64,000 nucleotides of DNA from Forficula auricularia. Lineage: Eukaryota; Arthropoda; Insecta; Dermaptera; Forficulidae. Position 1 is the stretch's first letter. Every line of letters begins with the position of its first letter. The stretch lies in NCBI GenBank assembly GCA_024734495.1, contig JALMQS010000103.1, forward strand, positions 103,436 to 167,435, given 5' to 3'. A program made the translations under genes and the position numbers. This document shows positions 1 to 11,885 of this stretch, one piece after another. The notes under the pieces are model-generated. The model was given only the letters and a program-made list of their open reading frames with translations. It made no database searches and was not told the origin of the DNA.

Positions 1-82
1 GATTACTCTTTATTGTCTCCTTCAATATATAAAAATTCTGCTACTCTCGGCAAAAACTTTCAATTTTTATATTATTTGATTC
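1..82 (+). repeat. R-family repeat fragment (cut by window edge)
   Basis: The motif 'ttattgtctccttcaat' followed by 'aaaattctgctactctcgg' recurs at 21500-21580 and 25130-25220, and in part at 7515-7550. The shared order of these blocks shows one dispersed repeat family. Nothing coding is visible. The left end lies outside the window. Confidence 0.6.
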
Positions 83-231
83 AATATCCTCCACCTACCC
101 AACCCTTTATCCTCTTTAACCAGTGGCTCAAATACAATTGACATTGTATCTATTTTTAACTTTTGGCTAATAGAAACTCCTTGGTGTTGGGCTAATCCCT
201 TGAAATATTTTGACATTTAAAAAAAAAAAAC

Positions 232-905
232 TTTATTTGACCATACAGAGGGTATGGTCAAGTATTGTAATCGTGCATGAAAAAAGGGGTTTTTCCTTCT
301 TTTTTTCGAAATATCTCAAAAACGGCTTAAACTATTTTGATTAAAAAAATTAAGCGAAACCATGGCATTTCGCTCTACAAAAAAGCACTAATAAGTGAAC
401 ATCTAAAAAATTATATTTTTCGAGATAATAATTATTTTGTCAAAATGACAGTTAGTCTGTGCGTTGCCAAATTTTTGTGGACGAGCTAGCTCAAAAACTA
501 GTCTGAATATCGAAACCAAATTTCACCCGTAGTTTTGGTGTATTGAGATTGAGAGCTGATTAGATTTAGGTGCATATCGAGCCAACATTAAGGGGGGTGG
601 GGGTTAAAAATTAAAAATCTATGCCTTTTGAGGAAACTCAACCAAATTTTGCATACATAATCAGTGGACCCCCGGAAGTATAAAAATGCAAAAACTAACC
701 ACCCAAAATGGGTGGGGGGGGGGTATAAAAAAGGAAATCTTGCCCATTTACCAAACTCAAACAAATTTTGTATACATAATCAGTGGGACCCCAGAAGTAT
801 AAAAATGCAAAAACCAACCCCCCTACATGTTTATAAATAATTTTAGGAGCCAGGTTATATGGTAAAGTCAAGTGTATGGCCACATCAGAACACGTCAGCT
901 TATTT
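232..905 (+). repeat. Dispersed repeat U, copy 1
   Basis: This matches 49679-50220 in the same orientation over most of its length, from a short hairpin (gaccatac...gtatggtc) near 239-259 to the shared end 'atggccacatcagaac'. Copy 1 carries an extra internal duplication: the block with 'atacataatcagtgg' and 'aaaaatgcaaaaac' occurs at about 640-710 and again at 760-826, each next to a G- or C-run. The open frames here translate low-complexity DNA and are not credible genes. The superfamily is not recognised. Confidence 0.7.
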
Positions 906-1844
906 TTCATTACTGTGAAACACCACCAATCTCAAACTCATTATATTTTGTGCTGTTGCCAATATACTAAATATTTATTTTTTATAGCTAATTTAATATT
1001 ACTATTTATTACTTACTACTATTATTTTTACTTATTATTATTAACTACTCTCCCAGAAATTTCCAAATGTTCGTCGATAAAGTTTGATTTTTTCCTTAAA
1101 TATTAGGATTTTTGATATATATATATATATTTTTTACCAAAGTTTTTTTTATGCTAATAAATGACATTCATTTTGTGCAATTTACCAATAATAATTTTTT
1201 TAAGCAAAATTAGGTATATAGAGTCAGTATTTTTGTACCTGTTTTTTATTAAAACTATTTTGTTTTGATTCATGTGTTTTTTTTTATTTTAATCCCTAAA
1301 TCCTAAATAAAAAACTTGGTAAATGATTATAATAAAATTTCCAAATGCCTCTGTTAAAGTTAGGTTGTCAATAATATTTTTTTAAAATGCCGCTATATTT
1401 CAAAACCAGTGCCGTTTTAGGGATTTTTCATGCCAACATAAGAAAAAAATTGTTACTTGGTAAAAAATTTACTGAGACCTGTAGAAAGCTTGTACAACAC
1501 ATATGGACATTTACCAAACGATTTACCATCTACCTTGGTAAGTGGTAAAAAGCATTTACTTTGCGACATACAACCGGGCCTAAGTAACTGAATCCCTTTC
1601 GATTGATTGATAGATTATTTTTCAAAGAGTTTTTAAAAATTTTCATAGCCATCTATATATCTATATATATCTATGTGTCTATATACCTACCATTGGTAGA
1701 TAACAAGAACACACATAATATGGTTCTTTAGTCAAACTAGCCTTTTTAAAAATTTAATAACTGATTTAATAATTATTCTCACATGCACAACAAGTCAGTA
1801 CTTGTATTCGACGAGTAGCTGAAGCACATTTATATATGTAGACT
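906..1844. other. AT-rich spacer, nothing assignable
   Basis: Only AT-rich sequence and homopolymer runs are visible, with a short (TA)n tract near 1114-1129. The small plus-strand frame beginning at 876 is Phe/Tyr/Leu-rich low complexity and is not supported as a gene. Confidence 0.6.
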
Positions 1845-2580
1845 AGCTGCAAGGCCCGCATTCGACGGCCTTCTTGCTAGACAGGGGGCATGCCCTCTGC
1901 CCCCCCCCCCCTGTGCCCTCCAGTCCTGCGCCCCTAGCCCCCTGGGACCCCCCCCCCACACCACCCTCTGCACCCCACCCTACTCCGCCTCACTTCCTCA
2001 CCCCACCCCACCCCCGCTCTCACCCTCCGCACCCAGTTTTTGCATTTCTAGCCTTCTAGTGACCCTCAGATTATGTATACAAAATTTGGTTGAGTTTGCT
2101 CCAAGGCCAAGAGCTTAGATTTTTTCACCCTCTCCATCCCTTTTTGGGTAGTTTTTTGGGGAAATCTTTTTAAACAAAAGTTGTCAGAAATCACATCCCC
2201 TACAACTTTGCTAATTATAAAATTTGCCGTAGAGTTAATAGTTTAGGAGTTATTTGATAATTTTCATTCATGCGCCCCCCCCCAAACCCCCTTCTGGGGT
2301 CAAAATATCAAAACGTTATTTAGCTAAAAACGTAAGTTAGAAGACATCTGATGTAAATATGAAATTTCATAATAATCCCCTCAGCCGTTTTTACTTGAAT
2401 CGAGAGCAACATTTCGGAAACCACGGAAACAGAGACATACATAGAGACATACATACAGTCAGCAATTTTGCTGAGGGTGTTTTCGTTCATAACTTTGCTT
2501 GAAACGCGTGCAACCAAAATTTGGCGTGATTTGGAGCAATGTACAGACAAAACCTTAATTTTATATATATATATCCACAC
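1845..2580 (+). repeat. Dispersed repeat V, copy 1 (plus orientation)
   Basis: It begins near 'actagctgcaaggcccgc' and runs into a C-rich block (about 1895-2035). It continues through 'ctagccttctagtgaccc' and ends near 'ttaattttatatatatat'. The same blocks occur in reverse orientation at 39465-40655, so this is an interspersed repeat. The C-rich block yields a proline-rich frame (1874-2059) that reflects base composition, not coding. The class of the element is unknown to me. Confidence 0.7.
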
Positions 2581-2670
2581 CTTCCTAATCGAGAAAACTA
2601 AAATAAAGAGCATTCCTATTCACTCACATAATGCTTTACTTAAATTTAATAAAAATAATATGAGTAGAAA

Positions 2671-3023
2671 TTCCCTAGAAATTCTCAATTAAGTTGAAAA
2701 GGGTCCCCCCTTTGTATCAATCTCTCTTTTAAGAGTTTTTAAGGAATTTGGTGTTGGTACTTGGTGAAACATTTTTAAATTATTTGATAAATTACTTGGT
2801 AGGTTTCACATTATTATCTTAATGTGAAACCTACCAAGTATTTTTTATCCAATAATCCCTTTTAAGAGATGGTTTAAAAAGTATTTTTTTTTTGGAGATA
2901 TTCAAACGATAGTTTACACTTTTTACTCTTACTCTATACTATTGAAAATGGGATTAGTTTTTTGAAAATTAATATTTTTTTCCCCCTAGAAATTCTCAAT
3001 TATATTGATAAGGGTCTGTATCA
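2671..3023. repeat. Hairpin repeat with X terminus, flanked by direct repeats
   Basis: A direct repeat of about 34 bp ('ccctagaaattctcaatta' and following bases) occurs at 2671-2704 and 2982-3015. Between the copies lies 'ggtgttggtacttggtgaaa', the reverse complement of the X terminal module seen at 15300, 28033 and 51193. A hairpin follows at about 2778-2860 whose arms include 'ggtaggtttcacatta' and its complement. The direct repeats may be a target duplication or an older tandem repeat. Confidence 0.55.
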
Positions 3024-3224
3024 AAGCCCATTTTTTTATGATAATGATGAGAGAAGGAGTTACACCAAAAAGGTGCAACCCCTAAAGGCCTGGGTTGGCC
3101 CCTCCATCGTGAAAAGAAGAAGAAATAATTTTATGGGTTAGGTAGATCATAAGTGTTTTATCTCATGTATATGTCTATGCGTATCTATGTTTGTGAGTGT
3201 GTGTAAATTGATGTAGAGGTTAGA

Positions 3225-3325
3225 CTAGAACCGGTCAAATTTTTGCTCTGAGCTGGTCTTGAATCCAGCCTCCTGCTATGTAGGTAGAAACCTTACCCCC
3301 TCGGACAACCTCCTGTTTTCAATTT
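3225..3325 (-). repeat. tRNA-like SINE fragment
   Basis: On the minus strand a T-arm-like hairpin (ggctggattcaagaccagc) with a B-box-like core lies at 3250-3270. No complete cloverleaf or acceptor stem can be drawn, so this is a SINE head or tRNA pseudogene rather than a working tRNA. Confidence 0.4.
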
Positions 3326-3479
3326 TGAACCTGGAGAATTTTGGTTTTTCTTCAATCAACTTTGTAGGTATGTTTTTGTGATAAGTTTACCCGACTAAAT
3401 TCAACTTTTTTGGTAAAAAATACTGTTTCTTGCATTCCATTATCATTCTTAGAAGAGTGATTTTAATGATTTTGAGACA

Positions 3480-3780
3480 CTTTGAAGACTTGTCCATTAA
3501 CTAAATGAAATTAACTATCATCCAATTTCCTGTTCCTATTTTCTCGATAAATCGAATAATTATCTTTTCAGCAAATCCTTTAATTAAGTTTATCGTCTGT
3601 CTTATTCGATTCAGCTCCGACCACACTTCCTCTCTGCCATTTCCGCCCCTGGTCTTTGCTCTTTGGCAGTGCAACAAGCGAGGTAGTTCTTCCTCTTGCA
3701 AATCACGGTTGGTAAACGCCCTCTCTCTCCTCTCCTCTCTTAGGAATTAGTCTCACGTCCTGTCATGTCTGTTCAAGTAT
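3480..3780. other. Less AT-rich single-copy stretch, unexplained
   Basis: Composition is more balanced than the surroundings, with CT-rich runs (3715-3745). Short overlapping frames exist on both strands (81 and 66 codons), but neither resembles a known protein. It is not repeated elsewhere in the window. It could be host exon, UTR or conserved noncoding DNA; the sequence does not decide. Confidence 0.25.
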
Positions 3781-3915
3781 AAAGTTTTCTTATTTCTCTA
3801 CTAAAAATCATTTTACCCTACAACTTTTCTAGGAACATTAAACCAGTAACTATTTATCGTCAGTGAGTCTTAAAAATTTAATAATATTAAAAGAAAAAGA
3901 TGACATACCTATGTT

Positions 3916-4150
3916 CAGGGGTACCCAAACTACGGCGCGCGGGCCAAATCTGGCCCTTGAAGCTTTTCCATCCGGCCCGCGGCTACTACAGAATTAATTC
4001 ACAAATATTCACTATATTAAATATTAATACCATATAGTGTATTGTTAATATAATTTCAGTGTAATATGTTATACGAGCTTTTCGTGCGTGGCTTCGGCAC
4101 GCCCTCGATGCTCGGCCCTCCGGGCTGGTACCCTGGCGGGCAGCGTCTCG
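3916..4150 (+). mobile_element. hAT-like left terminus, right end not found
   Basis: The start 'caggggtacccaaactacgg' followed by 'ggcccgcgg' resembles the ends of hAT elements such as the complete one at 18917-19593, which has similar 'ggcccgcg' subterminal blocks. No matching right terminus with a target duplication could be found downstream, so the element is probably truncated. The GC-rich block at 4081-4150 may belong to it. Confidence 0.45.
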
Positions 4151-4529
4151 GTCCAAAATTTTTATTCCTCTTAAAAAACCACACTCCAAATGTATACCCG
4201 TAAACTACCGAAAATACATCGTCTCTTAAAAGTTTCGCCTCTTTAATTTTTGAGTGGCGAAAGGGGGGGGGGAAGAATAATTATCAATATATTTAATGTT
4301 TCTTAATTTAGAATGAATTGGAGACTTTCATTTCAAAATTCGAGTCCAAATTACAATTATATTTCAAATTTGCCTCGTTAATTAATATATATTTAATGTT
4401 TCTTAATTTAAAATCTATTGGTGTTTTTTCATTTTCATTCGAGTTCAAATGAATACAATATTATCTCGACACAAAATCTAAATCAAAAATATATAGTTTT
4501 AGTAACAGAAATCAAGATATAAATATAAA

Positions 4530-4602
4530 TGTTGCATTGGTGTAATGGCTAGAGCTGATGCCCTTAGTTCAAGAGTGCGTCGGTTCGATTCTAGGCAAGA
4601 GG
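4530..4602 (+). repeat. tRNA-like sequence (SINE head or tRNA pseudogene)
   Basis: The region has an A-box-like block (tggtgtaatggctagagctg) and a good B box (ggttcgattct) at normal tRNA spacing. The acceptor strands do not pair convincingly and the T stem is imperfect. It is therefore not called a functional tRNA. Confidence 0.45.
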
Positions 4603-6853
4603 GTAATTTTTTTAAAGAAAATTCTCTCAGCGTTGTTACAAATTAATCTAGGCTCTTAATATATAGTATTTGGTCTTGCCATAGTTTTCAATATTCACAT
4701 GTGGTCCTATCTCTAAAAAGTTTGGAGATGAAAATTATACTATTTTAAAATAAATTGTTGATTGTTTTATTGTAGAAAAATGAATACAACTCTTTAATAA
4801 CAATCAAAAAATGTTAATAAATATTTCAAACGTAAATTTATTATTTTTTCAAAAGCAATTGAATTTTAAAAACAAATATCTAAGAAAACAAAAATAACAA
4901 AATGAATTATCTAATCGGGCATTTGAACCTGTGAGTAATATCACTATATATGTATCTATAAGTGGAGGAGGGTGACTATTCATCCAAGGGATGCTGTCCA
5001 AAAAAAACCCTTGATTTTTGTAAATTTTATTTTATTCTTAGCTATTTTTTGCAAAACTTATCGATAACCTCATCATACAATTTTTCCTTCTTTTTCAAAA
5101 TTAAAAATAGATTTTTTAAATTGTTTTAAAGACAAATCGGATAGTCTATAATTGCTTCAGCTTCTTCTGATGATGTTACAATTCTTAATTGATAATTGAC
5201 AGAGACCCTCATAGAAGGTCAAATGCAAATTAAGTGTATTAATTTTACCAAAACATCTTTCTCGATTATTTTTTTTATGCGATTTATATATTTTAAATGA
5301 AAGTCAAGAGTCGAGTACATGTAATCTAGTTCACTTTTTTCAACCTCATAAAATCGAAATATTTTCCACAAGATAGCTGAAGATATTAAAATAGGAAATC
5401 TGTAATATATTTTTTAATATAAGTACATACTTTAAATATGATAATGTTAAAAAATTTCGTAAAATTTAAATTTTCGATATCTTTAAATGGATTAGTGGTA
5501 TAATATTTATTGAAAGTAAAAAATTAAAGATTTGAGGATCTTTTTTGAAAATAGTTGGAATGTTTTTCAAAAAATCATCTCGGTTTCAGATTAACCATTG
5601 TATTTTAAAAGAGAAAGACTTTAATCTTTAGGGCAAATTCTAAGATTTTAGTAAACATACTAGCTGCATATATATATGTATTTAACATAGGTATATGTTC
5701 ATTTGTATAGAGGACAACTTCATTGATTTCTTCTTATGAGTCATTAACTCTTCTTCCTACGGGAAAGTAAATCTTTTCAGTTAACTTTGATACTTATCGA
5801 AAGAGCTGTGTTTTTATAAATTCTATTTTTTTTTTTTTTTTTTTTGTTTTAACCAATTCCCCAAATTAATTTACATTTCCCTTCGAATCATGATTTATTT
5901 TTTCTGTCTAAACTCCGGACAAATTATTCTCGAATTCACGTTCTATTGTCATCAACCCCCTCCACTACTACTATAACAATCTAAATTAGTCAAATCAATA
6001 GAATTTTAATCAATCTCTCGTACCTTTTGTCCTCTAATCAATAGATTAATTAAAACGTTTCTATCTCTCTCTATCTGCATGTGTATGTTCTGTCTGTATC
6101 CATGTGTGAATGAGGTTGAAAAAGCGGAGGTGTGTTTGTGTGCTTTTTTTAAATATTGCCCCGTGACTACGAAGAAGATTTAAGGTCTCAATTAAAAATA
6201 AAAAAAGTGTGAGAGAGAAAAAAAACATGGGGGAAATTAAAGGTTACTCTAATAAAAATTAGTATCCACGTCTTTCATTATTTACTAAACTCCCGGATGA
6301 GAATTATAGACTTGGAAAGCATAAAGAATCAAGTGAGAGAGAAAGGGAAAAAAACGAATAAAACGGTATTTAAGGGTTTAAATGAAAAATAAATAAAGTC
6401 GAAGCTATTAAAAAACAAGGATGGGGGAGTAAATGAAAAGAGAGGGGAGGGATATTGAAAAATCATTAAACACTTAAGAAATTATCGGAATAAAAATTAG
6501 TTTAAAAAAGATTGATGGATATTTTATGTATTTTTTTATTTTAATCGTTTCGAGTAATAATTATAGGATTAGTGTGTTTGAAATATTATATTTTGATTAT
6601 GATGGGTAGAGGGGATTAGTAATCTGTAATGTTTTTAAATCCACTAAATAAATAAATTTGAATAAACCAAAGCGATATAACTTTTGTCTTTAAAAGTTTA
6701 AGCTCAGTATAAATAAGCAGGCCATGTGCAAATCAAATCACACACCGACCTTAATTTACTTTAATCTTCAAAAATAATTAAGATATCAAATTCGTTATTA
6801 TAATTCATAAAGAGCTAATAAGTGAATTTGTGAAACTTTTCTATAATTTCAAG
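4603..6853. other. Long AT-rich stretch, nothing assignable
   Basis: About 2.2 kb of AT-rich sequence has no credible reading frame, no inverted-repeat ends and no match to the repeat families seen elsewhere in the window. It contains a T-run at about 5824-5845 and short CT/AT-rich simple repeats near 6060. Confidence 0.5.
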
Positions 6854-6856
6854 TTA

Positions 6857-7058
6857 AGGCCGCTGCACACGAGGCTTGTTTTAATAATTTTTCGTTTGCT
6901 TGCTTTCATTCATAAGCATCCCAGAACCAAGCCTTTTAATTCAATCAAGCTAGCCAGAAAGACAGCCAGCAGTGACTTTATTTCGATCCCGACAAATTGC
7001 AAGCCAGAGCTCCCATCCGAAAAAGAGGTAGAGGAAAAAGCCTCGTGTGCAGCGGGCT
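6857..7058. mobile_element. PIF/Harbinger-like MITE
   Basis: The terminal inverted repeats are AGGCCGCTGCACACGAGGC at the left and its near-perfect complement ending in GCAGCGGGCT at the right. Both ends are bordered by TTA (6854-6856 and 7059-7061). A 3-bp TTA/TAA duplication with 'gggc/aggc'-type ends is characteristic of PIF/Harbinger elements. The 202-bp body has no transposase, so this is non-autonomous. The plus-strand frame crossing it (6830-7135) is a composite of MITE and flank and is not a gene. Confidence 0.7.
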
Positions 7059-7380
7059 TTAATCTGTTTCTTAATAACCTTCAATCTTTCCAGACACGCA
7101 TCCACGAATATCTTCAACTCCGACCCAATCCCTAAATCTCTTCTTATTTCCAAGATACAAGGATCCACCGCAGACTACAGAGGATGTACCTTTTTGGTGC
7201 AACTTCTTCTTGTATATAAAAAAAGCGCCGATGTGTACAAAAATCATCTAAAAATGGCAATTTCGGGGATCTCTCACAGCTTCATATTAAAGTGAATTAC
7301 CATAAATTAAAAAAAAAAATACCCCAATCCTTAAAGAGAATTTTACATTATAAAAACGTTTTTTTTTAATTTAAATTTGA

Positions 7381-7870
7381 CCTTTTCGAATATAATCATT
7401 CGATTAAAATTTTAATACAATTAAATTGAAAGTTTCTTTTTGCAAAGAGTATCAGAATTTTTATAAATTGAAAGAGACAATAAAAGAGTGTGTCATAAAT
7501 TTTATAATTCCAGCAGAAGACAAACTCTTTTATTGTCTCCTTCAATTTAATACAATTTGAGATTTCGGGGAAAATAAATAAGTACATGTAAATTTCAATT
7601 TATTAGAACTTTAAAAATAAAACACACTAGATATGCACTGTTTTGTCTATTAAAACACTAATAATTATATACATATGTATAAATACATGACCTTTTAAAC
7701 ACTATTAATGTGATCGTTTTCAAGTATGATATACTATGGCGGCGACGTGCAGGCAACATGCAAATTTAATGTTTGTATTTTATTATTTAATTTACAAGTT
7801 ACAATGCCCTGAGCGACGGAAAGACAAACAGATGGACAGATATTGTATCAAAATTAATACGGTCCTATTA
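7381..7870. repeat. T-family right part with embedded R-type foldback
   Basis: The block 'attaaaattttaata' followed by 'ttcggggaaa' and a stretch with 'gacaaacagatggacagat' matches the right parts of T-family copies at 22360-22545, 44370-44540 and 47290-47475. Inside, 7423-7495 and 7512-7548 form inverted arms built from the R motif (agacaataaaagagtgtgt / actcttttattgtctcctt). Confidence 0.55.
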
Positions 7871-8375
7871 TACTTATGAAGTGAACCTTAAAATGATAAT
7901 CGGGTGACTAAATTGGAAAACCGGACTTCTATACTTCAGGACTAAACTGTAATTTGTTTAAGCACAATGTCATTAATTTTTAAAGTAGCAGACTAGATTT
8001 TTAAAGAAAATCACGAGAAATTGTCATGAATGTCATTAGAGTTGCATTCATCTTCCAGACATATAATAAAAACCTTCCATAGCAGCTCGGATTTAGTTGA
8101 TGAAAATACCTCGTGATTTTCATCCATTTCTATCTAAATACTTGAAGACGAGTCTAAGAAGCTAGCCATGGAAAGCAAGGGAGTATCGAATGTTCAAGAT
8201 TTTCATTGACTTGACGTCATAAGTCAAAGGCCAATCAAAATCCTGAGACTTCTTCTAAAAATATTAGCTCTAGATCTTCAGGTTAAGCAGAAATAGAATT
8301 AACTACACCAAAGATTCAACCCGATTTGTTCTCTCATTTTAGGTTTAGACTAAATTCAATCCCAACACATTTTTA
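7871..8375. other. Unassigned, less AT-rich stretch
   Basis: No repeat match and no credible frame is seen. A canonical CRE-type octamer TGACGTCA lies at 8212-8219, but a single octamer in 500 bp is weak evidence of regulation. Confidence 0.35.
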
Positions 8376-9352
8376 TCCGACTTCAAAAAAGGAGGAGGTT
8401 CTCTATTCGACTGATTTTTTTTTGTGTCTATGTTACCTCATATCTAATTGGGAACCAATTTTGATGATTTTTTTTTTGCACTGGGTTTAGTCTAGCTTCC
8501 GATTGGTCCCGTTTTTTTTCATTAATATTGGACCTTTTTTGATATGTTTGTTCAGGCATAACTTCTTTATTTATGAACCGATTTTAATGAGTCTTTTTTT
8601 ATTGGAAAGAAGGTACCTTAGAGGTAGTACCATATTAATTTGGTCAAGTTCTGAAGATATTATCAATGACGAAATAACGTAAATCTCCAATTCTTATGAC
8701 CAAATAATCGAAATTATAATAAATAAAATCTTTTATAAAAAAATCTTAAAACATTCATTTAAAACCCGCAAACCTCTCGAGAGAATTTCTATATTTATGA
8801 ATTGAATTTTATTATCATTTTCTGATTCATTTGCCCGACGCTTTCTCTTACAAGATGCAAGCAAGATATTATATTAAGTCATTATTAATAAAATCACTAA
8901 AAGAGAAAAATAAAAATAATTTTTATAAAAAAATAAATAAAACCTACTTCAAAAAAATTTAATGCAACAAATAAAATAATAATAACTTAAAAATCAAATT
9001 AAATACACTAAAAGGTATAAAATAATTATTATCTTATTTAGATACAACTAAACGACGAAATATTAACATGAAATCATTTTTTGGAGTCGGTGCCAAACAT
9101 ATACATTTTATGAATCGCACTCGACGGATCTTAGTACGTTTGGCGGGTACGCTCACTTATAGGTATAGATTGTTTGGCACCGACTTCAAAAAGTAATTTC
9201 ATGTTAATATTTCGTCATTTAGTTGTAACTAAATAAGATAATAATTATTTTATACCTTTTAGTGTATTTGATTTGATTTTAAGTTATTATTTTATTTGTT
9301 GCATTTAATTTGTTTGAAGTTGGTTTTATTTTTTTATAAAAATTATATCACA
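8376..9352 (+). mobile_element. Foldback element F1, copy a (near full length)
   Basis: It starts at 'cgacttcaaaaaaggagg', runs through a long one-sided flank (8378-8950) and ends in a symmetric foldback (about 8945-9350). The foldback arms carry 'actaaaaggtataaaata' and 'aaacgacgaaatattaaca' and their complements. Inner inverted repeats (gtcggtgccaaaca / tgtttggcaccgac) enclose a ~100-bp core at 9098-9182. This resembles a repeat widely dispersed in insects, especially Lepidoptera; that recollection is not checked here. There is no transposase. Related copies lie at 16345, 34105, 51305, 53520 and 54262. Confidence 0.75.
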
Positions 9353-9810
9353 CTTATAAAGCAGTATTGATCTGTATTGTAAACAAACTTAGTTGAATCG
9401 GTTATATCAGAAAAAGCACACTTGACGATTATGAAATAACAGCTTTTATTGAATGGGTTATCCGTTTATACCTAGCAAAATCTAAGTTGCACCGGAATGA
9501 ATCAGAGATTAGATGATGGTTACTAAGTAGGTATTTAAAGAAAACATCACAATTAGAAATTAAGATCTTCAAACTCTTAGTTAATATTCAACCCTCTTAA
9601 GCCTTTTATATTGTTACAAGTTTCTAAAGGCCTTTTAGCATATTGTCAAATATTTGCTTAAAACTTCGTAATTAATATGTATATTTAACATAATTAAAAC
9701 CTTTTATCTCTGTAAATTATGTTATATACCTATATTGTGACTTCCTCAAATATTTGTTCTATACTTTAAAATATTTCATCTATAGATAAGAATAATATTT
9801 TACAATATAA
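9353..9810. other. AT-rich spacer, nothing assignable
   Basis: No repeat ends, hairpins or credible frames are visible here. Confidence 0.5.
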
Positions 9811-10480
9811 GGTCAGGTGGGGTAACTGGGGCCGGGGGCAACTGGGCCAGGGGTCCTGTAACCCCAGAGCTTTTTAATTTTACCGCATTTTTTAGAGCAA
9901 TTCACTTTTTCATATTGGTGGGAAATTTTCAGTGTTCATGAATTAGATAAATTTCTTTAAGTTTATTTTATACTTAAGTACTTAGTTAAGTTAATTACTT
10001 ATTTACTTATTTACCTAGTTATGTTCTTACCTAGTTGCCTTACCCAGTTCCTTGAAAATATTGAGACTTAAGTAAGTACTTAATTAAGGCTTTCTTAAGC
10101 ATAGGGAACTTATTTAACTTTATTTAAATGGGTAAAATGAAATTATTTTGTTTAGTTGTTTGATTTATGATACTTTTTTTTGTATTTTCTGTAATAAAAA
10201 TCCATTTTAAAAATTATACTTGGCGTTTAAACTTATCTACCTTAAAAAATTCAATAGAATAAAAAAAATATAGGTCTTGGTGCAACTGGGCCAGCCTAGT
10301 CAGGGCCCAATTACCCCGAACGCTTACATCTTTGATTATTTTTAATCCATATACAAATGAGACTAATTCTACCTAAGGCCAGGGCTTTGAGGGATAGGGG
10401 AACATGTCCAACTGCTCAAAAGATGTTAAAAATTAAAAAAACGGCAAATAGGCTGGGCTGGTCCAATTACCCCACAACGC
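9811..10480. mobile_element. Possible DNA transposon remnant with GGGGTAACTGGG ends
   Basis: 'ggggtaactggggcc' at 9819-9833 is inverted, with changes, as 'gggcccaattacccc' at 10303-10317 and 'ggtccaattacccc' near 10460-10474. Further direct copies of 'aactgggcca' occur at 9839, 10283 and 10488. This GC-rich motif stands out in AT-rich DNA and suggests terminal and subterminal repeats of a DNA element. No target duplication was identified, so the boundaries and class are uncertain. Confidence 0.4.
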
Positions 10481-10892
10481 GTTTAACTGGGCCAACCGCA
10501 AAACTTTACATTCAACTTAAGATAATTCCAAAATTTTGAATAATCAAAAGTTGAAAGTATCATGATTATTTGAAGAAAATTTCATCTTATTCAATCTGGG
10601 TAGGGAGTGTCACTCGAAGCCCGAATTGTAATAAGTAATTTTATGTTTTGTAAATAAAAAATTATGTTCTAAAAAGTACATTTAATCCTTTTGTAATTTT
10701 CATGGTTGTTATTTTTACATTTTTTTTCCAAGTATATTTTTAATTTTGTATATTGTTTTTAAAGAGGATTATACTCGTTTTCCCCTAGTTTAAAATTATT
10801 AATGGATGGATATAATATTCCTGAGTGAGTGGATTCAGCAATTATCCACTCTCATCTAACGTAACTCCTCATCATGGCCTTTCTCATATAAC
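10481..10892. other. AT-rich spacer
   Basis: No feature beyond AT-rich DNA is visible. The short plus-strand frame beginning at 10825 runs into the W1 MITE and is not a gene. Confidence 0.5.
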
Positions 10893-10900
10893 AGAAAGAC

Positions 10901-11066
10901 CGAGGTGTGAACCGCGACCTAATATCGTGTACACCTACTTCCACTTCCAATTTCATTTCCAGTTAGAAGGGTCAACAGATATAGGGGCATTTTCTAATGA
11001 ATTACAAAATAATTCCACATAATTTCAAAGACCTGTACACGTAATACCAATCTCAGTTCACCCCCG
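10901..11066. mobile_element. MITE W, copy 1
   Basis: The left end 'cgaggtgtgaaccgcgacc' and right end 'cagttcacccccgg' are inverted repeats. The borders 'agaaagac' (10893-10900) and 'ggaaagac' (11067-11074) form a 7-of-8 target duplication. The body contains 'ccacttccaatttcatttcc' and matches W2 (23470-23622) and W3 (55993-56159) in reverse orientation. An 8-bp duplication suggests the hAT superfamily, but the ends lack the usual hAT CAG start, so the class is left open. Confidence 0.7.
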
Positions 11067-11480
11067 GGAAAGACTAAAGAAAACCACTTAATAAACATTT
11101 GTCAAAACATTACTCTGGAGAGAACTTTCTTTAGAATAATTGACAACGTTCAGTAATCCAAGCACGGCCCAAATAGGCAATTTAATTTTTATCATGATTA
11201 TAATGTCATTGTCAGCCAAGATTGTGTTTCTTTCTTACTGTTTTAGATTTTGATATCCTCGATAGCGAAAATACCTAGTAGAAAGTTCGTTCTGATGCTA
11301 AAATTATTATATTTCAGAACTGTTTGTCGTTGTTTAAAAAAATAATTGAATCAAAAGGTCATTGTAGAAAGGCATAAATTGTCAACTCACATTCAACAAT
11401 AAGCTTCACAACGGGGACAAGTTTCAGCTTTCTAGCTTGAACAAAATAAATAAATTTTTTGATTAGTTTTTTGAGAATTT
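11067..11480. other. Unassigned spacer
   Basis: No repeat match or coding potential was recognised. A short block 'acaagtttcagctttc' recurs at 19665-19680. Confidence 0.4.
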
Positions 11481-11482
11481 TT

Positions 11483-11613
11483 TTATATAACTATATATAA
11501 CCAAACTTCTTGAGGATACAAATTCTCATTTAAATAGGTGTTGGTTTTATTCTACACCTATTCAAATGAGAATTTGTATCCGCAGAAGTTTGGTTATATA
11601 TAGTTATATAAAA
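11483..11613. repeat. Near-perfect hairpin (arms ~58 bp)
   Basis: Arms 11483-11540 and 11554-11613 are almost perfect complements: 'atataactatatataacc' pairs with its complement at the right, and 'caaattctcatttaaatagg' with 'cctattcaaatgagaatttg'. The loop is about 13 nt. It may be a small foldback element; no target duplication was found. No hammerhead-like core is present. Confidence 0.7.
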
Positions 11614-11689
11614 GAAATTAATTTATGAAAAGAATTTCAAGAACTTCCTCTTTAAGATTGTTCTATAGCCAGATATTTCGAAGTCCTCT

Positions 11690-11885
11690 AGTCCCTCCCC
11701 ATTGCCACTCTAATCGCCCAGGCTTCACATCCAAAGGCGATAATCCAGATATAGGATGTGTTTAGAGAAGTGGTCGAGATTTCATATGGTAGAATTGAGT
11801 GGAAACGGGTGGTTGTGTCAAACCAGGCTTAGGGCTATATATTGTATATTCGATGATGATAATGATAATAAGATTTTAAAAAACA
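11690..11885 (+). pseudogene. Rearranged 3' end of a non-LTR retrotransposon (5' inversion)
   Basis: At 11788-11832 the plus strand encodes GRIEWKRVVVSNQA and a stop. This matches the C-terminus of the related retroelement at 14558-15277, which ends DRVEWRRIVASNQS, stop. It is followed by the same short UTR and a (GAT/AAT)n tail. Just upstream, at about 11690-11755, the minus strand encodes a GCEAWAI-like peptide, corresponding to the YGCETWTI block of that same protein, so an upstream part of the element lies in the opposite orientation. This is the layout left by twin-primed reverse transcription. The fragment is too short and broken to function. Confidence 0.6.

Noticed and set aside
4530..4602. 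Functional tRNA gene
   Set aside because: The B box is good, but acceptor and D stems do not pair. It is better explained as a SINE head or pseudogene.
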